Shown: positions 42,787-52,203 of the stretch, piece by piece
Position numbering within the stretch: position 1 is the first letter of the stretch
Layout: every line of letters starts with the position of its first letter
Assembly: GCF_042466415.1 (NCBI RefSeq)
Contig: NZ_JAXHCH010000002.1
Span: forward strand, 992,001-1,056,000
Origin: Albirhodobacter sp042466415
GTDB lineage: Bacteria > Pseudomonadota > Alphaproteobacteria > Rhodobacterales > Rhodobacteraceae
Direction of reading: 5' to 3'
DNA length: 64,000 nt
Program-made: the position numbers and the translations under genes
Notes under the pieces: generated by a model
What the model saw: only the letters and a program-made list of their open reading frames with translations
The model's database searches: none
Told to the model about the DNA's origin: nothing

Positions 42787-44330
42787 CCGGCCAGGAACAA
42801 CGCGCGGCGCTACAACGGAAAATCTGGGACATCGCGAACGATGTGCGCGGCTCGGTCGATGGCTGGGATTTCAAGCAATATGTCCTCGGCACGCTCTTCT
42901 ACCGCTTTATCAGCGAGAATTTCGCTGCGTATATCGAGGCCGATGACGAGAGCATCAACTACGCTGTTCTTCCCGACAATGTCGTCACCGATGACATCAA
43001 GGATGACGCAATCAAGACCAAGGGCTATTTCATCTACCCTAGCCAGCTCTTTGCCAACATCGCGAAGAACGCAAACACGAACGACAGCCTGAACACCGAT
43101 CTGGCTCAAGTTTTCGCGGCGATCGAAACCTCCGCTAATGGCTACCCCTCTGAGCTGGATATCAAGGGTCTGTTTGCTGACTTCGACACGACCAGCACGC
43201 GGCTGGGCAATACGGTCGCGGACAAGAACGGCCGCCTCGCGAAAGTGCTGAAGCGTGTGGCAGAACTCGATTTCGGGGACTTCCATGACAGCCAAATCGA
43301 CCTATTCGGCGATGCCTATGAATTCCTGATCTCGAACTACGCCGCCAATGCGGGCAAGTCCGGCGGGGAGTTCTTCACCCCGCAACATGTCTCAAAGCTC
43401 ATCGCCCAGCTCGCCATGCATGGGCAGGAAAAGGTCAACAAGATTTACGACCCGGCCTGCGGCTCCGGTTCCCTGCTGCTGCAAGCCAAGAAGCACTTCG
43501 ACGCACACATTATCGAAGATGGCTTTTTCGGGCAGGAGATCAACCACACGACCTACAACCTCGCTCGCATGAACATGTTTCTGCACAACATTAATTACGA
43601 CAAGTTCAATATCCAGCGCGGCGATACGCTGACCCAGCCGCATTTTCAGGACGATAAGCCTTTTGATGCCATCGTCTCCAACCCGCCCTATTCGGTGAAG
43701 TGGATAGGCTCGGATGATCCGACACTGATCAATGACGATCGGTTCGCACCGGCCGGTGTGCTCGCCCCGAAATCTAAGGCCGACTTTGCCTTTGTGCTCC
43801 ATGCGCTCAGCTATCTGTCAGCCAAGGGCCGCGCGGCGATCGTCTGCTTCCCGGGGATTTTTTATCGTGACGGGGCGGAGAAGAAGATCAGGCAATATCT
43901 GGTCGATAACAACTATGTCGAAACGGTGATAGCCCTTGCGTCCAACCTCTTTTACGGCACGACAATCGCCGTGACGATACTGGTATTGGCCAAGAACAAG
44001 ACCGACACGGCCATCCAATTCATCGACGCCACGGGAGATGAGTTTTTCAAGAAGGCCACCAACACCAATCTGATGACGGACGATCACATCGCCAAGTTGA
44101 TGGAGATGTTCGATGCTAAGGAAGACGTGCCCCATGTCGCGGCCTCGACGCCCTATGAGACCATTGTGGAGCGGGGCTACAACCTTTCGGTCAGTTCCTA
44201 TGTCGAGCCGCGCGATACACGCGAGCTTGTGAACATTGATGAGCTGAATGAAGAGATTAGAACCACGGTTGAGAAGATCGATCTGCTGCGTGCCGACATC
44301 GACGCCATCATTGCGGGGATTGAAACATGA
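42783..44330 (+). CDS. hsdM: Type I RM methyltransferase subunit HsdM
   Basis: 515-residue N6-adenine methyltransferase subunit. It starts with the HsdM N-terminal domain (IWDIANDVRGSVDGWDFKQY) and then GGEFFTPQHVSKLIAQL. The SAM-binding motif I is YDPACGSGSLLLQ and the catalytic motif IV is SNPPYSV. Length fits type IC HsdM (~515-520). With HsdS it forms the modification enzyme that protects host DNA. It overlaps hsdS by 4 bp. Confidence 0.97.
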   Translation: MTGQEQRAALQRKIWDIANDVRGSVDGWDFKQYVLGTLFYRFISENFAAYIEADDESINYAVLPDNVVTDDIKDDAIKTKGYFIYPSQLFANIAKNANTNDSLNTDLAQVFAAIETSANGYPSELDIKGLFADFDTTSTRLGNTVADKNGRLAKVLKRVAELDFGDFHDSQIDLFGDAYEFLISNYAANAGKSGGEFFTPQHVSKLIAQLAMHGQEKVNKIYDPACGSGSLLLQAKKHFDAHIIEDGFFGQEINHTTYNLARMNMFLHNINYDKFNIQRGDTLTQPHFQDDKPFDAIVSNPPYSVKWIGSDDPTLINDDRFAPAGVLAPKSKADFAFVLHALSYLSAKGRAAIVCFPGIFYRDGAEKKIRQYLVDNNYVETVIALASNLFYGTTIAVTILVLAKNKTDTAIQFIDATGDEFFKKATNTNLMTDDHIAKLMEMFDAKEDVPHVAASTPYETIVERGYNLSVSSYVEPRDTRELVNIDELNEEIRTTVEKIDLLRADIDAIIAGIET

Positions 44331-45454
44331 GCACGGCGGACTTTTTGGACAAGCTACTGGATGGGGCTGAGCTTGAGTGTGTGCCGCTCGAAGAAGTTGC
44401 CACCATTAAACACGGTCGAGATTGGAAGCATCTTAACGAGGGGGATATTCCCGTTTACGGCTCTGGCGGAATTATGGGCTATGTTGATGATTACTCTTAC
44501 GACAAACCTACCGTCCTGATCCCTAGAAAAGGTTCCATCACCAATATTTTCTATGTTGAGACGCCGCTCTGGAATGTCGATACAATTTATTACACCGAAA
44601 TTGATGAAGCTCAGATGCTTCCAAAATACTTCTATCATTTCATTTGCACGATCGACATGATGTCCTTGGATACGGGCTCGGGCAGACCTAGCCTAACTCA
44701 GGCCATTTTGAACCGGATTCAAATCCCCATCCCGTGTCCCAATGATCCGGAGAAGTCGCTGGCGATACAGCGGGAGATTGTCCGTATACTCGACACCTTC
44801 ACCGAGCTTACCGCCGAGCTTACCGCCGAGCTCACCGCCCGCAAAACACAATACAAACACTACCGCGACCAGCTCCTGACTTTTTGCGAAGATGTGGTGG
44901 AGTGGAAAACGCTGGGGGAGATCACGAGAATACGAACGGGCCAATCAATCAATAAAACCATGATTGCGGCCAATCCTGGCAAATACCCCGTTATAAATAG
45001 TGGTCGTGAGCCACTGGGTTACTTCGACCAATGGAACACAGACAACGATCCTATTGGTATCACGAGCCGAGGGGCTGGCGTTGGTTCTGTCACATGGAGA
45101 GACGGCAAATACTTCCGGGGAAACCTCAACTACTCTGTCACCATCAAGGAGCCAAAAGTATTGAACGTACGTTTTTTGTATCACACCTTGGAGCAATTCC
45201 AGCCCCAGATTAAGCAGCTGTGCACGTACGACGGGATTCCTGCACTCAATGCTGGAAATCTCGTTGACCTGACCATTCCTTTGCCCAACCTAGAAGAACA
45301 AATCCGCATCGCCACCATCCTCGACAAATTCGACACGCTGACGACCTCGCTGAGCGAAGGTCTGCCACGCGAAATCGAACTGCGCGAAAAGCAATATGCC
45401 TACTATCGCGCTCTGCTACTGAGCTTTCCCAAACCTCATGACATGGCGGCCTAA
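44327..45454 (+). CDS. hsdS: Type I RM specificity subunit HsdS with TAEL repeats
   Basis: 375 residues with two target-recognition domains (about 15-150 and 190-330), each followed by a conserved helix. The first conserved region contains TELTAELTAELTAR at residues 159-172, the repeat known from type IC HsdS such as EcoR124, where repeat number sets the spacer length of the target. Both TRDs seem intact. The DNA is AT-richer in the TRDs, as usual for exchanged recognition domains. The target sequence cannot be predicted. Confidence 0.95.
   Translation: MSTADFLDKLLDGAELECVPLEEVATIKHGRDWKHLNEGDIPVYGSGGIMGYVDDYSYDKPTVLIPRKGSITNIFYVETPLWNVDTIYYTEIDEAQMLPKYFYHFICTIDMMSLDTGSGRPSLTQAILNRIQIPIPCPNDPEKSLAIQREIVRILDTFTELTAELTAELTARKTQYKHYRDQLLTFCEDVVEWKTLGEITRIRTGQSINKTMIAANPGKYPVINSGREPLGYFDQWNTDNDPIGITSRGAGVGSVTWRDGKYFRGNLNYSVTIKEPKVLNVRFLYHTLEQFQPQIKQLCTYDGIPALNAGNLVDLTIPLPNLEEQIRIATILDKFDTLTTSLSEGLPREIELREKQYAYYRALLLSFPKPHDMAA
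44804..44839 (+). repeat. Three 12-bp repeats in hsdS (TAEL tract)
   Basis: GAGCTTACCGCC at 44804-44815 and 44816-44827, then GAGCTCACCGCC at 44828-44839. Gain or loss of one in-frame unit would change the spacing between TRDs and thus specificity. Confidence 0.9.
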
Positions 45455-46687
45455 ATGGGACAGACGTTGGAAGAAATTGCGAACAGTCTGCGTACACCTC
45501 AGGTAACCCGCAGAACGGTTACCAAAGAGACCAAGCAGATTGCGCCTAAAGAGGTGGAGGAACAAGCGCCTGTCCCCAAAGTGCAGCTGATCTATGCGTT
45601 CAACGCTTCAGGCAAGACCCGACTGTCCCGCGAATTCAGGGACCTAATTGATCCGAAGACAGAAGCGCGGCCAGATGATCAGCGCCCAAAAGTCCTTTAT
45701 TATAATGCGTTCACCGAAGACCTGTTCTATTGGGACAATGATCTGGACGGCGATAGGGAACGTAAGCTTCGCATTCATCCAAACGCCTTCACCAAATCTG
45801 CCTTTGAAGACCTCGGGCTCGATTTGAGGGTCATTACCGCGTTCCAGCGCTATACCCAGCCTAATCTGACCCCGCGATTTAACGAAGAATACAAAACCAC
45901 GGACAAGGAAGGCAAGGAGGTCACCATTCCGGCGTTTTCCGAAGTGATATTCACGTTCGGGCAGGATCCGGAGACCAACCCAGAACGTCTCAAAATCTCG
46001 AAGGGCGAGGAGAGCAACTTCATCTGGAGCGTTTTCTACTGCCTGCTAGATCAGGTCATCAGCACTCGCAATGTCGCCGAGGTCGAAGAGCGTGAGACCG
46101 ATCAGTTCAATGACCTTGAATATATCTTCATCGATGACCCGGTCAGCTCACTCGATGAAAACCATCTGATTCAGCTTGCTGTCGATGTCGCCGATCTGAT
46201 CAAGAGAAGCGAGACAACGAATGGCCTGAAGTTCATCATCACGACGCACAGCCCGCTTTTCTTCAATGTGCTGTTCAACGAGCTGAAGAACAAAACGTGC
46301 TACATGCTGAACCGGCTTGAGGACGGCATGTTCGATCTTACGGCCAAGAACGGCGATTCAAACCAGAGCTTCTCCTACCACCTTTACCTTAAGCAAACGC
46401 TGGAGCAGGCGATCGCGGCGGACAAGATCGAACGATATCACTTCACCCTGCTGCGTAACCTCTATGAAAAGACGTCAAACTTTCTGGGCTACCCACGGTG
46501 GTCTGAGCTGCTGCCGGGCGACCAGCAACTCTATCTTAACCGCATCATCCAATTCACGAGCCATAGCACGCTTTCCAATGAGGCTGTTGTCGAACCCAAC
46601 CCACAGGAGAAGCAGACCGTGAAGCTGCTGCTGGAGCATTTAAGTAACAATTACAGCTATTGGCAGGAGGGCGCGCCCAATGACTGA
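45455..46687 (+). CDS. prrC: PrrC-type anticodon nuclease
   Basis: 410 residues closely matching E. coli PrrC along the whole length. The N-terminal NTPase domain has the P-loop YAFNASGKTRLS, the PrrC box VLYYNAFTEDLFYWDNDL, the ABC signature LSKGEESNFIWS, Walker B YIFIDDPVSSLDENH and an H-loop in TTHSPLF. The C-terminal nuclease triad is Arg334, Glu338, His370, the same spacing as Arg320/Glu324/His356 of E. coli. Known PrrC is held silent by the type IC enzyme and cuts tRNA-Lys when phage inhibits restriction. The start abuts the hsdS stop; the end overlaps hsdR by 8 bp. Confidence 0.95.
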   Translation: MGQTLEEIANSLRTPQVTRRTVTKETKQIAPKEVEEQAPVPKVQLIYAFNASGKTRLSREFRDLIDPKTEARPDDQRPKVLYYNAFTEDLFYWDNDLDGDRERKLRIHPNAFTKSAFEDLGLDLRVITAFQRYTQPNLTPRFNEEYKTTDKEGKEVTIPAFSEVIFTFGQDPETNPERLKISKGEESNFIWSVFYCLLDQVISTRNVAEVEERETDQFNDLEYIFIDDPVSSLDENHLIQLAVDVADLIKRSETTNGLKFIITTHSPLFFNVLFNELKNKTCYMLNRLEDGMFDLTAKNGDSNQSFSYHLYLKQTLEQAIAADKIERYHFTLLRNLYEKTSNFLGYPRWSELLPGDQQLYLNRIIQFTSHSTLSNEAVVEPNPQEKQTVKLLLEHLSNNYSYWQEGAPND

Positions 46688-49600
46688 GCAAACCACTCCC
46701 GTCGCAGAGACCAATCGCTTCATCGTTCTCGACAAATATGTGCGCGCCTGGGAAGCGGCTGACAGCTATCAGTCTGAGGCCGACCTGGAGCGCGAGCTTG
46801 TCCAAGACCTGCGCGATCAGGGATATGAGTTTCTGGACACTCTGAAATCATCGGGCAACATGCTCGCGAATGTGCGTACACAGCTACAAGCTCTCAATGA
46901 TGTTCAATTTACTGATAAGGAGTGGACGCGGTTTGTTGAGACCTATCTGGATCGCCCCAGTGACAGCGCCACTGACAAGGCCCGCAAGCTCCATGACGAT
47001 TACATCTTTGATTTCGTCTTCGATGACGGGCGCATTCAGAACATCTATCTTTTCGACAAAACAAATGTCTGCCGCAACAAGGTTCAGGTCATCAAGCAGT
47101 TCGAGCAGGCCGGAGCACATGCGAACCGCTATGATGTTACGATCTTGGTGAATGGTCTGCCGCTGTTGCAGGTCGAGCTGAAAAAACGCGGCGTCGCCAT
47201 CCGCGAAGCGTTCAACCAGATACACCGCTACAGCAAAGAGAGCTTCAACTCTGACAGCTCGCTTTTCAAATATCTCCAGATTTTCGTGATCTCCAATGGG
47301 ACGGACACGCGCTATTTCGCCAATACGACCAAGCGCGACAAGAACAGCTTCGACTTCACGATGAACTGGGCGCAGGCGGATAACAGCCCGATCAGAGACC
47401 TCAAGGACTTTACCTCGACCTTCTTCGAGAAGCGCACTCTATTGAAGGTGTTGCTTGACTATTCCGTCTTCGACGTCAGCGACACGCTGTTGGTGATGCG
47501 ACCCTATCAGATCGCCGCAACAGAACGCATTCTTCGGAAGATCAGAAGTTCCTACGAGGACAAAACGCTGGGTAAGACGGACAGCGGTGGTTTCATCTGG
47601 CACACGACGGGCTCAGGCAAGACACTGACCAGCTTCAAGGCGGCCCGCCTCGCCACCGAGCTTGATTTTATCGACAAGGTCTTCTTCGTGGTGGACCGCA
47701 AAGACCTCGATTACCAGACGATGAAAGAGTATCAGCGATTCTCGCCCGACAGCGTCAATGGGTCAGACAGCACCGCCGGATTAAAGCGGAACCTCTCAAA
47801 GGACGACAACAAGATCATCGTCACCACGATCCAGAAGCTTAACAATCTGATGAAGAGTGAGGGCGACCTGCCGGTCTATCGACAGCGTGTCGTCTTCATT
47901 TTCGATGAGTGTCACCGCAGCCAGTTTGGTGAGGCACAGAAGAACCTCAAGAAGAAGTTCAAGCACTTCTGCCAGTTTGGCTTTACCGGCACGCCCATCT
48001 TCCCAGAAAATGCTTCGGGGGCTGAAACAACGGCTAACGTGTTCGGAAGCGAACTTCATTCCTACGTGATCACCGACGCTATCCGCGATGAAAAGGTGCT
48101 CAAGTTCAAGGTCGATTATAATGACGTCCGGCCACAGTTTAAGGCGATTGAGATCGAACTGGATGAGAAAAAACTCACCGCCGCTGAGAACAGGCAAGCC
48201 CTGCTGCATCCTGAACGTATCGCTGAGATTTCTCGGTACATCTTGGACAACTTCCGCAGAAAGACACATCGTCTTTATGGGGACAATAAGGGCTTTAACG
48301 CTCTGTTCGCCGTCAGCAGCGTTGAGGCTGCAAAGCTTTATTATGAAAGCCTGAACAAGCTGCAGGCGAGCAATGGCAAACCGCTAAAGATTGCGACGAT
48401 CTTTTCATTCGCAGCAAATGAAGAGCAGGATGCAATTGGCGATATTCCCGACGAGAGCTTTGAGGTCTCTGCGCTGAACAGCAGCGCCAAGGAATTTTTG
48501 AACGCCGCGATCGCTGACTATAACGCTTATTTCCGAACAAATTTCAGCGTCGATAGCAAGGGCTTTCAGAACTACTACCGGGATCTGGCCAAACGAGTGA
48601 AGTCCAAGGAAGTCGATTTGCTTATCGTGGTGGGTATGTTCCTGACGGGCTTCGACGCGCCTACGCTTAACACGATTTTTGTTGACAAGAACCTACGTTT
48701 TCACGGCCTCATCCAAGCCTATTCTCGCACAAACCGCATCTACGATGCGACCAAGTCCTTCGGCAACATCGTGACCTTCCGCGATCTGGAAGACCCTACC
48801 ATTAAAGCGATCACACTTTTTGGCAATGCGAACACGAAAAACGTCGTTCTTGAAAAAAGTTACTCGGAGTACATGGAAGGCTTTACTGATCAGACGACGG
48901 GAGAAACTCGGCGCGGCTTCATTGACGTGGTCAGTGAGCTTGAAGAGCGTTTTTCAGACCCTGCAGCCATTGAAAAAGAGGCTGACAAGAAGGCCTTTGC
49001 AAAGCTGTTTGGTGAGTATCTCCGAGTCGAGAATATCCTGCAGAACTATGATGAGTTTTCTAACCTGAGAGAACTCCAAGAGATCGGTGAAAGCGATGCG
49101 GAAGCGCTCGCTGAGTTTAAAGAACAGCGCCATTTGAGCGACGACGATGTCGCCGAACTCAAATCTGTCCACATGCCAGCTGACCGTAAGATACAGGACT
49201 ACCGATCAACCTATAATGATATCAGGGATTGGCTTCGTCGCGAGAAGGCCAGCGCGGAGCAAATCAATTCAACGATCGACTGGGATGACGTGATCTTCGA
49301 GGTCGATCTCTTGAAGTCACAAGAAATCAATCTGGATTATATTCTTGAACTGATCTTTGAGCATGGCAAAAATACGAAAAACAAATCGGAGCTTGTCGAA
49401 GAAATTCGCCGCGTCATCCGCGCCAGTATTGGCAACCGGGCGAAGGAGAGCCTGATTGTTGATTTCATCAATGAAACACACCTCGACGAACTCGGGGACA
49501 AAGCCGGTGTGATTGAAGCCTTCTTCGCTTTCGCACAAGCGGCGCAAAGTTGTGAAGCTGAAGAGCTCATTTCTGATGAAAAACTGAATGTGGATGCCGC

Positions 49601-49781
49601 AAAGCGTTATATCGCAACTTCTATCAAGCGAGAGTATGCGAGTGAAAACGGCACTGAGTTGAACTCGATCCTACCGAAAATGAGTCCCCTCAATCCACAA
49701 TACTTGACCAAGAAACGTGATGTGTTCCAGCAAGTCTCTGCTTTCGTTGAGAAGTTTAAAGGTGTCGGCGGAAAAATTTAG
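46680..49781 (+). CDS. hsdR: Type I RM restriction subunit HsdR (type IC)
   Basis: 1033-residue translocase-endonuclease. The nuclease site Asp152, Glu166, Lys168 (RYDVTILVNGLPLLQVELKK) and the Walker A lysine Lys314 (TTGSGKTLTSFK) are each one residue off the numbering of EcoR124I, supporting type IC. DEAD-type box is FIFDECHRSQFG and helicase motif VI is QAYSRTNRIYD. The frame is intact. It cuts unmodified DNA after translocation together with HsdM and HsdS. Confidence 0.97.
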   Translation: MTEQTTPVAETNRFIVLDKYVRAWEAADSYQSEADLERELVQDLRDQGYEFLDTLKSSGNMLANVRTQLQALNDVQFTDKEWTRFVETYLDRPSDSATDKARKLHDDYIFDFVFDDGRIQNIYLFDKTNVCRNKVQVIKQFEQAGAHANRYDVTILVNGLPLLQVELKKRGVAIREAFNQIHRYSKESFNSDSSLFKYLQIFVISNGTDTRYFANTTKRDKNSFDFTMNWAQADNSPIRDLKDFTSTFFEKRTLLKVLLDYSVFDVSDTLLVMRPYQIAATERILRKIRSSYEDKTLGKTDSGGFIWHTTGSGKTLTSFKAARLATELDFIDKVFFVVDRKDLDYQTMKEYQRFSPDSVNGSDSTAGLKRNLSKDDNKIIVTTIQKLNNLMKSEGDLPVYRQRVVFIFDECHRSQFGEAQKNLKKKFKHFCQFGFTGTPIFPENASGAETTANVFGSELHSYVITDAIRDEKVLKFKVDYNDVRPQFKAIEIELDEKKLTAAENRQALLHPERIAEISRYILDNFRRKTHRLYGDNKGFNALFAVSSVEAAKLYYESLNKLQASNGKPLKIATIFSFAANEEQDAIGDIPDESFEVSALNSSAKEFLNAAIADYNAYFRTNFSVDSKGFQNYYRDLAKRVKSKEVDLLIVVGMFLTGFDAPTLNTIFVDKNLRFHGLIQAYSRTNRIYDATKSFGNIVTFRDLEDPTIKAITLFGNANTKNVVLEKSYSEYMEGFTDQTTGETRRGFIDVVSELEERFSDPAAIEKEADKKAFAKLFGEYLRVENILQNYDEFSNLRELQEIGESDAEALAEFKEQRHLSDDDVAELKSVHMPADRKIQDYRSTYNDIRDWLRREKASAEQINSTIDWDDVIFEVDLLKSQEINLDYILELIFEHGKNTKNKSELVEEIRRVIRASIGNRAKESLIVDFINETHLDELGDKAGVIEAFFAFAQAAQSCEAEELISDEKLNVDAAKRYIATSIKREYASENGTELNSILPKMSPLNPQYLTKKRDVFQQVSAFVEKFKGVGGKI

Positions 49782-50128
49782 GCATCGGCTAGCCTGGACT
49801 TATCCTGTTTTAAGTCGGCATCCTTGTCGCACATATGGGTCCATCGTTCGAACTGTTTTCCTAGGTGTTGGTGGCTTGGTGCGATTATCGTAAAGCCGGA
49901 GACCAATCGGGTGACAAGGTTGCTGGAGAAGGCGCGAAAGATATGCCTGTCGTGCGAGACGCAATCAAGCGCGTCTTGGCAGGCAGCGAGGCGGCGTTTT
50001 ATCTGCGTCGAGAGAAATACGGTTTCTCACGTCCTCGGCGGAACGGTGTGGTATAAAATGTGGTATTACTCCGCATGCTTTAAATATTTTTGTATTTTAT
50101 CATATGATTACCATATAAGTGAGTAAGA
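49782..50128. other. Right end of the IME, no supported gene
   Basis: 347 bp between hsdR and attR. A frame ending at 50056 (VVRDAIKRVLAGSEAAFYLR and onward) is open but unrecognised. The stretch contains the right arm-type repeats. Confidence 0.5.
50048..50066. repeat. Putative integrase arm-type sites, right
   Basis: GTGGTAT at 50048-50054 and 50060-50066, 12-bp period, same orientation and spacing as the pair at 35164-35182. Confidence 0.6.
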
Positions 50129-50142
50129 CTGTCTCTCCGCCA
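50129..50142. repeat. attR core of the tRNA-Ser element
   Basis: CTGTCTCTCCGCCA, an exact copy of the tRNA-Ser 3' end at 35026-35039; flanking bases differ. Confidence 0.9.
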
Positions 50143-50226
50143 CTTCCCTTTGAAATCATTAGATTATTTCAGGTTAGCGCGGGCTTACCCGCCATAGAAC
50201 CCGCCAAACCCAAAACGCTTAAACCG

Positions 50227-50673
50227 CTATTGCCCGTTGGGTTGATCTGCTTTTCGTTTGGCCCATCGGTCGCGTTGCGCTTGTGCGATACGGTCGCGGC
50301 CCTCTTGCGTTTTCGGTCCCGTGCTCATTCCGCCATGAAATTTGCACCGCCGTTTGTTTGGCAGGCTCATCGCGGCGCAGGGGGTGCCTTTTCGGGTTTT
50401 TGCACCGCAGCGCACCCGTTGCCCCGTCAATGGGCCAATGAGGCGCAGGGGCGGCTCCTCGAACGCTTGCGCCCAGAGTTTGCGGATCGGTCGGTTTGGC
50501 GGGGGTAGCGCAAGAATCATGCCGATTTGGCGCAAGGCATGGGCGCGCAGATCCACCTTTGGCTTGCGCTCCCAATAGCTCACCGTTTGCCGCCCCAATC
50601 CGGCCAGCCTACCCAGATCGGTTTGCGAGAGGGACGCGGCGCGGCGCAGGGCGGCGAGTTCGGCCCCCGTCAT
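50227..50673 (-). CDS. XRE-type regulator with HGGxSTGP zinc-like domain
   Basis: 148 residues. The N-terminus is a Cro/C1-type helix-turn-helix (LRRAASLSQTDLGRLAGLGR, then QTVSYWER). The C-terminus has CGAKTRKGTPC followed by RRCKFHGGMSTGPKT, a cysteine/histidine motif seen in phage- and mobile-element-linked proteins. It probably acts as a DNA-binding regulator. It lies directly outside attR and may be an older prophage remnant gene or a core gene of this group. Confidence 0.75.
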   Translation of the reverse strand: MTGAELAALRRAASLSQTDLGRLAGLGRQTVSYWERKPKVDLRAHALRQIGMILALPPPNRPIRKLWAQAFEEPPLRLIGPLTGQRVRCGAKTRKGTPCAAMSLPNKRRCKFHGGMSTGPKTQEGRDRIAQAQRDRWAKRKADQPNGQ

Positions 50674-50716
50674 CTAAAACCCCATCCCCGCGCGCGCGTA
50701 ATAGTCGGTAAATACG

Positions 50717-51178
50717 TCACGCGATGCGAAAGGCGTGTGGCATCGACGTTAAGGGGGGCGGCGCAATGATGAGAACCTGTGGCGCTGGATAGACAGTCCC
50801 GACGCCACCGGCACATGAGAGCACTTGGCCAACCAGCTTGGACATCCCAACCGTGGTTTCGAACGCTGAGCGATGGAAATAGGCCTTCGTATCATTGGTC
50901 CCGAGCATGAGGATCACGAGATCGAGCGGTAGGTGACTGGCCAACGCAGACGGCAGATAGGCACTGCCGTTAAGACGCGGATCCGTGGGGTCATCTAACG
51001 ATGTGGTGCGTCCGCCCAGACCCTCTTCGATGATGACATGGCCCTCGCCCAGATTTTTTTGTAGCAATCCAGTCCAACGCACATCCGCTGGATAGCGGCT
51101 CGTTGGCGCGCCCTCGATTACAGGCACCCAGCCCCAAGTGAGGGAGTCGCCAAAGCACATGATACGTTTCTCTGGCAT
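50717..51178 (-). pseudogene. SGNH/GDSL esterase, C-terminally truncated
   Basis: 153 residues of an arylesterase-like SGNH hydrolase. Block I FGDSLTWGW (catalytic Ser), the Gly block EGLGGRTTSLDD and block III MLGTND are present. After PPPLTSMPHAF the frame ends, about 60 residues short of the family, so the catalytic Asp-x-x-His is missing. It is probably inactive. The break lies close to the HGGxSTGP gene. Confidence 0.78.
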
Positions 51179-51674
51179 TGATCGTTCCTTTTACAAATTG
51201 ATCAAACGCGTCTTGTGTTCAGGCCATAGAAGATGGTCCCGAATTCTCGCCATCAAGTGCCGCGGGATCAAGCGACGAGGAAGTCGTGCGAATGGAGGTA
51301 ACGACCATAGGATCAAACACAATTCAAAGACCGTCAAGTCGTTCGGTCTTTTGGTTTTGAAAACGTGCCATAAGGACGGATGCTGGGCCTGCCAACGCGA
51401 TTTCCGGACATGGCCGGGGCTTTTGGCCTTCACGTGGCAGTGGACATTCGTTGCAATGCAGAAAATCGGTAAATAGGGCTCGAAGCGGCCGTTTGCCGCG
51501 CGCAGCGCGAAGGGCTAGTTCGCGGACGAAGCTGCCGATGCCACGCATCCATGGCACCGGCAGGAGTATAGTGAAGGGTAGAACGGGTCGCGTTGGCAGA
51601 TGATTATGTCGATTGCGACGAAGATCGGCTGCCCACCCCAGACCCTGAACGACTAGGCCCAGAAGGCCGAGGTC
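51179..51674. other. No gene recognised; possible IS remnant
   Basis: About 500 bp without a convincing gene. Near 51598 the plus strand reads MIMSIATKIGCPPQTLND then a stop, which resembles the N-terminal half of an IS3-family OrfA; this is a weak match. Confidence 0.35.
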
Positions 51675-52203
51675 AGCCAGGTCGTCACCACTACGGTCGA
51701 GCGCACAGCAGATCTCTGGAAGCTTGAGACAGATGTGCGAGGTCAAAGCCCTGAAGCCCGCCTCTCGCACGGCGAGCTGTCTCGGCTCCGATCGTTACGG
51801 AACTGTTCGCCCTCTGGGAGAAAAGCCTGCCGCGTATCGCGGGCAAGTCGACGCTGGCAGAGGCGCTACGCTATGGCATAACGCGCCGCGACATCTTCGA
51901 ACGATTTCTGAGTGACGGCCGCATCGAGCTAGGGTCCAACATCGTCGAGCGCGCCATCAGCGCCAGACAATCACGAGGAAAAACAGCCTGTTTGCCGGAT
52001 CCGATGGCGGAGGTTGCACGTGGGCCACTATCGCCACCCGACGGCAGACCTACAAGATGAACAGTGTCGACCCCGCCGCGTGGTTGATCCAGCCATTGGA
52101 GCGCATCGCCAACCAGTGGCCGCGCGCCGAAACCCATATCTTGGTCGCAATCATCAACCGCTTTGCTGGCCTCTGCCACCCCGAGATCATCCGCATCATC
52201 TGA
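51675..52203 (+). pseudogene. IS66-family transposase (TnpC) remnant
   Basis: C-terminal pieces of an IS66 TnpC in at least three frames: VRGQSPEARL, then (frameshift) ELFALWEKSLPRIAGKSTLA with FLSDGRIELGSNIVERAI, then (frameshift) SLFAGSDGGGCTWATIATR and MNSVDPAAWLIQPLERIANQ. Order and content match the family. The N-terminal two thirds and tnpA/tnpB are absent, so it is a dead fragment. Confidence 0.8.

Larger units (their letters stand above)
35026..50142 (+). mobile_element. Integrative mobilizable element in tRNA-Ser carrying a PrrC-type I RM locus
   Basis: Bounded by exact 14-bp repeats of the tRNA 3' end. The order is integrase, unknown gene, excisionase-like gene, replication-like gene, mobC-like, relaxase with nested mobB/mobD-like genes, small genes, RM-prrC cargo, attR. 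No type IV secretion genes are seen, so transfer would depend on a helper. Integrase catalytic residues are intact and both att sites are present, so excision looks possible. Confidence 0.9.

Noticed and set aside
49824..50126. Open frames at the right end of the IME
   Set aside because: No family resemblance; they overlap the putative arm sites and att core.
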